A stretch of DNA of 63,045 nt, from contig NZ_PABT01000018.1 of the NCBI RefSeq assembly GCF_002699205.1, positions 1 through 63,045 on the forward strand. The letters are read 5' to 3'. The notes beneath the pieces are model-generated. The model searched no databases. It was not told where the DNA came from and worked only from the letters and a program-made list of their open reading frames with translations. Below are positions 19,701 to 26,258 of the stretch, piece after piece (the stretch's first letter is position 1; each line of letters begins with the position of its first letter). The DNA comes from Allomuricauda sp. (lineage in GTDB: Bacteria > Bacteroidota > Bacteroidia > Flavobacteriales > Flavobacteriaceae). The position numbers and the translations under genes are program-made.

Positions 19701-20002
19701 TTATTGGAACCCATTTCAAAAACAAAACCTGCTTTCTGTGATAAATGGGAAAGGATTTCCCGTAACGACTCATTTTCATATTGAACCGTGTATCTTTTTT
19801 GATCGTTCAATATATACTGCCCATAACTAAATTCGTAGTTGGTCGTTTTCTCAAGCTCTGAAAATATGGCCACCAATCTGGCTTCTTTCAGTTTAATGCT
19901 TATATTTGGTGGTTGCACATATTTACTGGCCTTGATGTTAAAACAGCTCATCAAAACAGCAAGTAAAGCAATGTTCTTTAAATAATTGATTTTTAATTTC
20001 AT
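16757..20002 (-). CDS. SusC/RagA-family TonB-dependent transporter with STN domain (locus 2)
   Basis: 1081 residues. Signal peptide to about residue 26; STN domain about 35-105 (ISIKLKEARLVAIFSELEK, LREILSHLSQKAGFVFEM); carboxypeptidase-regulatory-like domain about 117-190 (DANGSPLPGATI, TTDFDGFF); signature EEVVVVGYGKQKKSDITGAV near 195-215; plug with LIVLDGIPIAGG and TAIYGSRASNGVILITTKRG; then barrel. It is 14 bases upstream of its SusD. The STN domain matches the presence of FecR and sigma genes directly upstream. Confidence 0.95.
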   Translation of the reverse strand: MKLKINYLKNIALLAVLMSCFNIKASKYVQPPNISIKLKEARLVAIFSELEKTTNYEFSYGQYILNDQKRYTVQYENESLREILSHLSQKAGFVFEMGSNKVLIAEKGKAIEEQLFKVEGSVLDANGSPLPGATIVEKGTSNGTTTDFDGFFTLDVSGTKVILQISYLGFKTQNVSVDAGTTITVTMDQDSNALEEVVVVGYGKQKKSDITGAVASVDQKDLAEIPVTNPIQALKGKVAGLDVYNGGNEPGGDVAIRLRGERSIGANNSPLIVLDGIPIAGGLNEINPNDIASIEILKDASATAIYGSRASNGVILITTKRGVTGETRITYNGYYGLSSIIQKLDVMDGEEFAQLRREAYRTISEDGTVPPDSQLFDNIGLESLQQGRFTDWQDFTYGTGQRQSHQLSVNGGGERTQFALSFNFFEETGIVDKAKFQRGNLRINLDHKLNEKINLGVSSFMSRSQQNVVQNDLYDNVLRLSPLGTPYDDGGNVLFRPTNDESQRVNPLSDLANSVDDRFKTRVFASIFAQYRLNDNLSYRLNIGPDAETSKRGYFYGSMTTNNQGGSSTAGVSNNERISLTIENIMNYNGKIGDSHELGATLVQSYQNQITRSDFTNVGKLPFDSQSYNNLGSAGEVLGVGSNYQKWRLLSYTGRLNYQLLGRYLFTATARADGSSRFAEGKKWGFFPSAAVAWKITEEPFFKVPSSAISELKLRLSYGETGNTGIDPYQTFSTLSTSSYAFGDNGAPGFVPQSISNPNLKWETTEQFNVGLDFELWKQRVSGSINYYVSKTKDLLLPRSLPSSSGFSTVLENIGSTENKGLEVLVSFRDIIPSEDFHWQADITFSRNRNKITELFGDGLDDLGNLWFIGEPIDVFYDYRKIGIWQTDEADLAESYGFEPGQIKVEDINNDGVINADDRTILGNSAPDWIAGLTTRIRYKGIGLSVVLNTRQNNMIYSEWYDNNNRLAGRYNNIDVDYWTPENPTNDNPRPNVSQESVFLGSTLAYKDVSYVRVRNVALSYSLPESILGTLKMKDVTFNLTAENPFTFTKYKGMDPEFESNGERALYPSTKLYAIGLNLTF

Positions 20003-20041
20003 ACTAAGTGTTGTATTATTGACATTCGACGCTTTGATTCG

Positions 20042-20065
20042 AAGAGGCTGTTCCAGCAGCCTCTT
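20042..20065. terminator. strong hairpin between FecR and SusC (locus 2)
   Basis: Perfect 9-bp stem AAGAGGCTG / CAGCCTCTT with a 6-nt loop, followed on the plus strand by TTTTT. On the minus (operon) strand it lies just after the FecR stop and is preceded, not followed, by the homopolymer, so in the operon direction it is an intercistronic stem-loop. It could also stop antisense transcription. Confidence 0.6.
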
Positions 20066-20068
20066 TTT

Positions 20069-20992
20069 TTATCTTTTCAATTGTACTTTTATTTCATTGT
20101 TTTGGTTTTTGGTTAAACTAAGTTTACTTATAAAATTGATGTTCTTGATCACATCCTCTATGCGGTCATCTCGGTCTATGGCAATGGTCATTGTTTGTTC
20201 CTTGGCCATGGCATCTTCGAAATATACCCTGAGCCCATATCGGGATTCAAGGATACGGGCCAAATCGACCATGCGGACCCTATCCAATTTAATGGAGGTT
20301 CTGTGCCACGAAGTGTACAGATTATGGTCGACCGAATCCTTTTGCATCATTTGGGTTCGGGCATTGTAGGTCAATTTTTGATTGGGCCGCAATTGGACAG
20401 ATTCCGTTGAAGATGCCACCTGAACCAATCCTGTAGCTACGGATATATCTATAATGGAATCAGTGCTTCTAATATTGAAACTTGTCCCGAGCACTTTGGT
20501 ACGAATATCACATGTCCGGACTACAAACGGGGACTCTTCGTCCCTCGCCACATCAAAAAAAGCCTCCCCTTTCAATGTTACAAAACGTACCCCATCCCGT
20601 TTTAGTTGGTATTGTAGGTTCGCTTTGCTATTCAAAATAACCTGGCTTCCATCTGGCAATTCGACCTCCATGAAACGGGCAGTCTCGTTTATATAGATGT
20701 CCGGTCGCTCCCTAAAACAAACCCCCCAAACCGTAGTGGCTGCAATAACGGTTATGGATACAGCTATCTTTAACCACTGTTTTTTTGCCTTTTTTACACC
20801 AATGATTTTTGTAAGGACAGTTTTTTTTATTTCACGGTTCAATATTTTTTTATCATTGTTACTTTCAAAAGCTTTATCCTTGGAACCCTTAACGGCCAAC
20901 TCCTCGTATGCTTCAATGAGCTTGAGTTCCTCCTGTGAAGCCGTACCCTGCAAATATTTGTCTAGTAGATTTTTGAATTCTTGCTCTGTCAT
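20069..20992 (-). CDS. FecR-family anti-sigma factor (locus 2)
   Basis: 307 residues. N-terminal FecR_N-like part (EFKNLLDKYLQGTASQEELK), one transmembrane helix (WLKIAVSITVIAATTVWGV), FecR domain (MEVELPDGSQVILNSKANLQY, VTLKGEAFFDVARDE, TKVLGTSFNIRST) and the C-terminal DUF4974 part (DRVRMVDLARILESRYGLRVY). It lies between the sigma gene (63 bases away) and the STN-type SusC, as expected for a transporter-FecR-sigma signalling chain. Confidence 0.93.
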   Translation of the reverse strand: MTEQEFKNLLDKYLQGTASQEELKLIEAYEELAVKGSKDKAFESNNDKKILNREIKKTVLTKIIGVKKAKKQWLKIAVSITVIAATTVWGVCFRERPDIYINETARFMEVELPDGSQVILNSKANLQYQLKRDGVRFVTLKGEAFFDVARDEESPFVVRTCDIRTKVLGTSFNIRSTDSIIDISVATGLVQVASSTESVQLRPNQKLTYNARTQMMQKDSVDHNLYTSWHRTSIKLDRVRMVDLARILESRYGLRVYFEDAMAKEQTMTIAIDRDDRIEDVIKNINFISKLSLTKNQNNEIKVQLKR

Positions 20993-21055
20993 AATCTTGG
21001 TTCTCTAATAGAATACCAAAATCAGATAGGCACACGTAAGCAAAACATGTTTTTT

Positions 21056-21637
21056 TTAAAAAAACATGTGCCCGACGATAATCAAGGTAATCGCCAATTC
21101 CTTTTTGATTTTCGAAAGGGCATTGGAGACATGGGTTTCCACGGTCCGTTTGGAAATATTCAATAATTGGGAAATTTCTGAATTTCCGAGTCCTCGATAC
21201 CTGCTCAAAACAAAGACCTGATAACATTTTGGAGGAAGGTTTTCAACAACATTATCTATTTTGGACCTGCTCTCCTTAGCAATGATATCGGACATGACAT
21301 CATTACTGCCGGGCAACTGTAACCCATCCAATATCTCTTGGGATAATTTTACCGTTTTTGAATCCCTGAGGAGCTTATAAACTTGAAAACGGGTGGCCTG
21401 AAGTAAGAATGCCTCTATATTGCGATTTTCAATTTTATGTTTTCGTTCCCAAAGATCAATCCAAACTTCCTGTATCACATCTTTGGCAACTTCCCGGTCT
21501 TGGAGCATACCAAACGCCAACATGTACATGCGTTCCCATAAACGATCAAATAGAACCTGATAGGCAAGCTCATTGCCCTCTTTGAGCATTTTGAATAGAA
21601 CTTGTGAGGTTAGACTCTTTAGTTTACCGCTTCGCAT
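21056..21637 (-). CDS. ECF RNA polymerase sigma factor (locus 2)
   Basis: About 193 residues from Met at 21637 (MRSGKLKSL); the frame runs to 21664 with nine unconvincing residues. Region 2: AYQVLFDRLWERMYMLAF, DREVAKDVIQEVWIDLWER, EAFLLQATRFQVYKLLRD. Region 4: ENLPPKCYQVFVLSRYRG, NSEISQLLNISKRTVETHVSNALSKIKK. First gene of operon 2. The 12-bp palindrome GTTTACGTAAAC lies about 33 bases upstream of the start. Confidence 0.93.
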   Translation of the reverse strand: MRSGKLKSLTSQVLFKMLKEGNELAYQVLFDRLWERMYMLAFGMLQDREVAKDVIQEVWIDLWERKHKIENRNIEAFLLQATRFQVYKLLRDSKTVKLSQEILDGLQLPGSNDVMSDIIAKESRSKIDNVVENLPPKCYQVFVLSRYRGLGNSEISQLLNISKRTVETHVSNALSKIKKELAITLIIVGHMFF

Positions 21638-21664
21638 ATAGCAAATAAATTGAAAATTGCACAA

Positions 21665-22104
21665 TTCAAGTTTACGTAAACGTAATGCTTAGTTTAACGA
21701 AATCTAATCCCATTGGAAATACACGTCAAAAGTGAAAGGGACGTACTCCAATGCATTGTATTGGCAACGACAACGTTCTTAAACACTTCCAAAAAAAAAA
21801 TTGGCCTTTCCTATAATGAGCAGTGGCATAAGGACCAGAAAGTCTTTCGAAAAACTCGATAAACGATGACATTTTCACAAAGAAACGGTACGCATCGACC
21901 TTGGTAATGGTCCGTATCTCCCCCCACTGACCGACACTCCCTCCGGTAGGACCCTGGGGAACCTCTTAAAATCTGGGCGAACATAGTTCCCATACCGGTC
22001 TTGCCCCAGAAATTGCCGTGTACATCAAAGACATCCCTACCGATGTCGGCTCCGGAAGATTCCGTATATTTATCATAAGACATACGATAAAAAATCATGG
22101 TTAG
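21665..22104. other. gene-less region with a palindrome and probably decayed coding sequence
   Basis: At 21670-21681 is the perfect 12-bp palindrome GTTTACGTAAAC, operator-like for the sigma gene. A 95-codon minus-strand frame (21811-22098) contains protein-like text (SSGADIGRDVFDVHGNFWGK), and the reading appears to shift near 21925 to another frame (VDAYRFFVKMSSFIEFFERL). I do not recognise a family; it reads like a fragmentary frameshifted gene. A run of ten A lies near 21791-21801. Confidence 0.35.
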
Positions 22105-23070
22105 ATGAGGAATGCAAGAGAACTAATCTATTATTCGTCAAAAGCACCATCGGGCCACAATAGCCAGCCATGGAAATTTAAAATCCAAGGAAACAGCATT
22201 GAAATCCATCCTGACTTTGATTTGGCCTTGCCAATTGTTGACCCTACCCATCGAGAACTTTATATATCCCTGGGCTGTGCAACAGAAAATATTTGCGTCG
22301 CTTCTTCCCATTTTGGCTATGAAAGCGATTGGAAAATCCAACAAGATCCAAAAGGAATAAATTACATAATCACGGAATTCAAGGAATCGAAAAAGAAGAA
22401 GAAAGGAATACCGATCGAGTACCTAGAAAAAAGACAGACCAACAGAAGCCTTTATGACGGCAGCAGGATAAACAGTGGGATTTTAACCAAACTTAAAAAA
22501 TTGCCTTCCCAAGAAAACATAAGCGTTTACTACTTCCAAAATGGGGGGGCTTATTTTCAAACGATCAAAAACGCGATATTAAAAGGAAATGAAATCCAAA
22601 TGAACGATCCAGAATTTAAAAATGAATTGCTTTCGTGGATCCGGTTCAATAAAAAGGAGGTAAATCATTTGCAAAATGGACTGACCTATAAAGTAATGGG
22701 AGCGCCACCAACGCCAAAATTCCTTGGAAAAGCAATGGTCAAATCATTTCTCACACCTAAAAGACAGAATAGATCGGACATAAAAAAAATTGATTCATCA
22801 TCCCATTTTATCCTCCTAACAACAAAAACGGATACCGTGGAAGAATGGATCAAACTAGGAATGGTACTCCAAAGATTATTATTGAAATTAACTGAACTAG
22901 GAATTGCAAGTGCCTATTTGAACCAACCTTGCGAACTAAAGTCATTATCCACGGAATTACAGGGAAAATTACCGATCCACAATGAATACCCAACTATAAT
23001 ATTGAGAATTGGATATGCCAAAGAAGTTCCTTTTTCACCGAGAAAGGATGTTGAAAAAATAATATCCTAA
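22105..23070 (+). CDS. Acg-like nitroreductase-family FMN protein
   Basis: 321 residues of the double-domain nitroreductase type known from the Mycobacterium Acg family. The N-terminal nitroreductase motif SSKAPSGHNSQPWKFK contacts FMN, and REYISLG-like text (RELYISLGCATENICVA) and KRQTNRSLYDG follow. The C-terminal half has WIKLGMVLQRLLLKLTELG, IASAYLNQP and TIILRIGYAKEVPFSPR, which repeat the fold. No signal peptide. It may act as an FMN-storing or reductase protein; substrate unknown. The gene is more AT-rich than the Sus operons on either side. Confidence 0.8.
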   Translation: MRNARELIYYSSKAPSGHNSQPWKFKIQGNSIEIHPDFDLALPIVDPTHRELYISLGCATENICVASSHFGYESDWKIQQDPKGINYIITEFKESKKKKKGIPIEYLEKRQTNRSLYDGSRINSGILTKLKKLPSQENISVYYFQNGGAYFQTIKNAILKGNEIQMNDPEFKNELLSWIRFNKKEVNHLQNGLTYKVMGAPPTPKFLGKAMVKSFLTPKRQNRSDIKKIDSSSHFILLTTKTDTVEEWIKLGMVLQRLLLKLTELGIASAYLNQPCELKSLSTELQGKLPIHNEYPTIILRIGYAKEVPFSPRKDVEKIIS

Positions 23071-23334
23071 AAAGAAGTACTTCCTAATTTTGTATGCGAA
23101 ATGGCAGGAACGTGATGAGTCTCAAACATCCTACCCCGCTCAAACCGAACTGTTACCTGACAGGCAAGAACAGGAAATCCCGCACTGCCCATTCCATTAT
23201 TTGCCATTGCACCAATATGGGGCTTCCAATGCAAGACCCTGTAAATCAGATGCAATTTAAAATTGTCCTCCCAAAATTGGGTCAAATGTTTTAAACCGAT
23301 ATAGTTTTGCTCAAAAAGGGAAATCATCAATAGT
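23071..23334. other. gap between nitroreductase and serine hydrolase genes
   Basis: An 87-codon minus-strand frame fills the gap (23067-23330) and has somewhat protein-like text (VLACQVTVRFERGRMFETHH), but it overlaps the end of the nitroreductase gene and its start is 4 bases from the divergent hydrolase start. I recognise no family and do not call a gene. It could be a relic. Confidence 0.3.
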
Positions 23335-24303
23335 GTGAAAGCACAAGAATTAAACAGATTGATCAGGGCGGATTATGGCAATATAGCCGGTATTGTGGTT
23401 CGAAGAGACAACAAACTTGTTTTTGAGAACTATTACGACGGATACGATCAACATGCGACCATCCACATAGCATCCGTCACTAAAAGCATATTGTCCATAC
23501 TTATTGGAATCGCCATTGACAAAGGGTTTATCGAAAGTGTGGACCAAAATATATTGGATTTTTTCGAGGGATATGATATCAAACGGGGCGAAAGGACAAT
23601 TCAGAAGATCACCCTAAAAGACATACTCACCATGACAGCCCCATATAAGTTCAAATATGAACCATATACAAAGGTCTATTCAAGTGATGATTGGAGCAAG
23701 GCAGCGTTGGACCTATTGGGAGGAAAGGGAAAAATAGGGGAATTTAAATATACCACTGTAGGAATACAGGTACTATCCGGGATCCTTGCCAATGCAACAG
23801 CCAAATCCATAACTGAATTTGCAACTGAAAATTTATTCACCCCTCTCGACATCAATACACCTAAAAATGTGACGATTAGGAATAAAGATGAATACTTTGC
23901 ATTTTTAAGAGATAGACAAGTTAGTGGATGGGTCATTGATCCAAAGGGTGTCAATACCGCTGGCTGGGGACTTGCCCTATCAACAAATGACATGGCAAAA
24001 ATAGGACAGTTGTGTTTAAACATGGGGAAATGGAACGGCAAACCAATATTGTCTTCCAAATGGATAGGGAATAGCGTGAAGGAACACAGTAAATGTGGGG
24101 AACGGCCATATGGGTATCTATGGTGGATAATCAATGGAAAAAACAGTAAAGACTATGCAGCCATAGGCGATGGGGGAAATGTGATCTTTGTGTCTCCCTC
24201 CAAGAAAATGGTAGTTGCCATTGCTTCCCGATTCATGCCACGTGCCAAAGACAGGGTTGAATTGATCAAAAAGCATATTCTACCGTGCCTTGAAAATGAC
24301 TGA
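23335..24303 (+). CDS. serine hydrolase of the beta-lactamase / class C type
   Basis: 322 residues, starting with GTG immediately after a TAG. It has the SxxK motif in ASVTKSILSILIGIA (nucleophile Ser and general base Lys), the second-motif region EFKYTTVGIQVLSGIL (Tyr present, the usual Asn replaced by Thr) and a third-motif equivalent YAAIGDGGNVIFVSPSKK. This is the pattern of EstB-like esterases and penicillin-binding-protein relatives. No signal peptide is evident, which is unusual for the group and may mean that the true start lies elsewhere. Function: hydrolysis of an ester or amide, target unknown. Confidence 0.8.
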   Translation: MKAQELNRLIRADYGNIAGIVVRRDNKLVFENYYDGYDQHATIHIASVTKSILSILIGIAIDKGFIESVDQNILDFFEGYDIKRGERTIQKITLKDILTMTAPYKFKYEPYTKVYSSDDWSKAALDLLGGKGKIGEFKYTTVGIQVLSGILANATAKSITEFATENLFTPLDINTPKNVTIRNKDEYFAFLRDRQVSGWVIDPKGVNTAGWGLALSTNDMAKIGQLCLNMGKWNGKPILSSKWIGNSVKEHSKCGERPYGYLWWIINGKNSKDYAAIGDGGNVIFVSPSKKMVVAIASRFMPRAKDRVELIKKHILPCLEND

Positions 24304-24390
24304 TGCAGTGGCCGGCCGTTACCTCACCCTGTCGGCCATGGCCCCTCCGGCACCAAAGGACCTTTTAAACCATCCATAGTGTGTCAATAA

Positions 24391-24424
24391 AAAACACAGT
24401 GGGACCTGGGCCCCACTGTGTTTT
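24391..24424. terminator. bidirectional Rho-independent terminator
   Basis: Perfect 13-bp stem AAAACACAGTGGG / CCCACTGTGTTTT with an 8-nt loop, flanked by A-run on the left and T-run on the right. It lies between the convergent serine hydrolase (plus) and metallophosphatase (minus) genes and should serve both. Confidence 0.9.
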
Positions 24425-24625
24425 ATGCCCAGTTTTAAAGATTACGTGCGCAGCACCATAAAAGAAAGGGGCATGTCAAGGCTTTTGGACAGGAGATCGG
24501 GAGCCTCCACGACGTAGAAAACCCTGGGGGTTTTCAAGGAAGTGGAAACCCTATTTCTGAACAAAACAGCAAGTTGAAATAAGTGGATTTTGTTCATGGA
24601 CCGATTGGATTTGGTCACAGCTCCA
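24425..24625. other. 200 bases between terminator and phosphatase stop
   Basis: A 64-codon minus-strand frame (24442-24636) overlaps the end of the phosphatase gene and carries VSTSLKTPRVFYVVEAPDLL, but I recognise no family. No RNA or repeat was seen. Confidence 0.25.
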
Positions 24626-26092
24626 TTATTCGACAAAATCTTTCTTTAGGCGAACAGGGCTATCGGGAATCCTATTGACCAGCTTCTTGCCCGACTTGTC
24701 CTTGATCAAATCAAAGGCATCGTACATCGTACCAATCGGCGTATAAGCCTCATAGCTCAGGGAATCCCCCTTAATGGTAATAATCTGGAAAAGTTGGGTA
24801 AACTCCCCCCTGCGTTCAATCCAATCCTTGTCCATGGACTCGTACATTTTAGGGCCGCTTACAGAAACCGCATAGATCGTGCCCGCATCGGAAACCGAAG
24901 TGGCCCCGGTACCGGTGTTGCTTATCTCCCCCCTGGCATAGGTGTGGTCATGTCCCTGTAGCACCAAATCCACTTGATATTTGTCGATCAACGGTTTGAG
25001 GTGCTGGATCAAGACATCATTGTCATTTCGTTTTTTGGCTGGCGTGTACACGGGGTAGTGCATTGTGATGGCGGTCCATTTTCTATCATTGTCCGACAAA
25101 ATGGAGTCCAACCATTTTATATGGGCATTTCTGGAAGCCTCATTGTTCACAAAAGACATACAATCCAATGATATGACTCTTAAATCCTGATAATCCACAA
25201 AGTATGATGTTTCCAACACGGCATCAACGCCTTTGGGACCATTCATAGGAAGATTGAACTGGGGACGCCACAGTGGTGTGAGAATCTTACCGCTTTTATA
25301 TTCGTGGTTTCCCGGGGTCATCATACTGGGCACCGTGGCATGGATAAAGCTCCCGGCATAGAACCATTCCCCCCATTCCAGATTGGAATCCTTACTGTTG
25401 ATCAAATCTCCCGCATGGAGCATGAATCCCACTTTGGGAAACTTCCTGTAGGAGTTCCGAACCACCCTGCTCCACATAGACTTTACATCATTTTGGGCAT
25501 CCCCAAAGTAGATAAAACTAAATTCCTTGTCCTTTTCATCGGCAGCTGTGGTATATTGGAACCATTCACTCCATAATTCATTTCCATTACCTCCGTCACG
25601 TCCCACCCTATACACATAAGTTGTATTGGGAAGCAGCCCAGTGACCGTAGCGGAGTGATAATTGGCTTTTACCATGGGCTCAACAACACTTAGGGTATGG
25701 TGGTTCCAAAACTGCTCAGTCCTTGCCCTTACCCTGGTTATCTCCCCCAATAAAAATTCGGGGCCGTCGGTTGCCAAAGCAATTTCTATATAAGCAGTGT
25801 CAATCTGTTGGTTGGTGCGCCAATTAACGGACAAGGTCGTGGCCGGATCTTGGGGCAGGTTGGCAATTATCCTATCAGGAACCTTACTGGGGTATATGAT
25901 TTTATGGGACAAAATGGTATCCTGTTCCCTATAGTGCGTATGATGGTGTCCTTCCTCCCCATGTCCATGGGAAAAAAATGGGGCTTCCCCACCGCCTTTT
26001 TTACAGGATAAGCCCGAAAACAGACTTAAAAACAACAACCCAAAAATCATTCCTCGGTTATAAATGTTCAATCTTTTTGTTGAATTTCGCAT
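24626..26092 (-). CDS. PAP-like metallophosphatase lipoprotein (locus 3)
   Basis: 488 residues from the preferred start at 26092 (MRNSTKRLNIY), which places a lipobox (FSGLSC) correctly; the frame extends to 26185 without signal features. A His-rich linker (HGHGEEGHHHTHYR) follows. N-terminal fibronectin-like purple-acid-phosphatase domain (TLSVNWRTNQ, LLPNTTYVYRVG), then the calcineurin-like core with all five metal blocks: YFGDAQND, LHAGDLINSK, TPGNHEYKSG, MHYPVY and LQGHDHTYARG. Predicted phosphomonoesterase or phosphodiesterase in the outer-membrane/periplasmic space. It follows GH92 on the same strand but with a terminator between them, so expression may be lower or separate. Confidence 0.9.
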   Translation of the reverse strand: MRNSTKRLNIYNRGMIFGLLFLSLFSGLSCKKGGGEAPFFSHGHGEEGHHHTHYREQDTILSHKIIYPSKVPDRIIANLPQDPATTLSVNWRTNQQIDTAYIEIALATDGPEFLLGEITRVRARTEQFWNHHTLSVVEPMVKANYHSATVTGLLPNTTYVYRVGRDGGNGNELWSEWFQYTTAADEKDKEFSFIYFGDAQNDVKSMWSRVVRNSYRKFPKVGFMLHAGDLINSKDSNLEWGEWFYAGSFIHATVPSMMTPGNHEYKSGKILTPLWRPQFNLPMNGPKGVDAVLETSYFVDYQDLRVISLDCMSFVNNEASRNAHIKWLDSILSDNDRKWTAITMHYPVYTPAKKRNDNDVLIQHLKPLIDKYQVDLVLQGHDHTYARGEISNTGTGATSVSDAGTIYAVSVSGPKMYESMDKDWIERRGEFTQLFQIITIKGDSLSYEAYTPIGTMYDAFDLIKDKSGKKLVNRIPDSPVRLKKDFVE

Positions 26093-26184
26093 TGTATATT
26101 GGTTTAAATTTAAACTATCATTTCCCTTGGTTACTTCCTGTCCTTCGCTTATGTCAAAAATGGTGCTTGTTTTTCGACAGAACA

Positions 26185-26211
26185 AAAGGCACAGCTATAA
26201 GCCGTGCCTTT
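26185..26211 (-). terminator. hairpin between GH92 and metallophosphatase
   Basis: AAAGGCAC / GTGCCTTT, 8 bp, with a further GCT/AGC stem across one mismatch. On the minus strand it is followed by TTGTT after the stem's T-rich arm (GTGCCTTTTGTT). Likely a partial terminator that lowers phosphatase expression relative to GH92. Confidence 0.65.
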
Positions 26212-26258
26212 CAAGCTAAAAAAACAACCAATCCGTAAATAAATGATCACTTGCATGG

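Noticed and set aside
23067..23330. 87-codon minus frame between nitroreductase and hydrolase genes
   Set aside because: It overlaps one neighbour and leaves 4 bases to the divergent start of the other; no family recognised.
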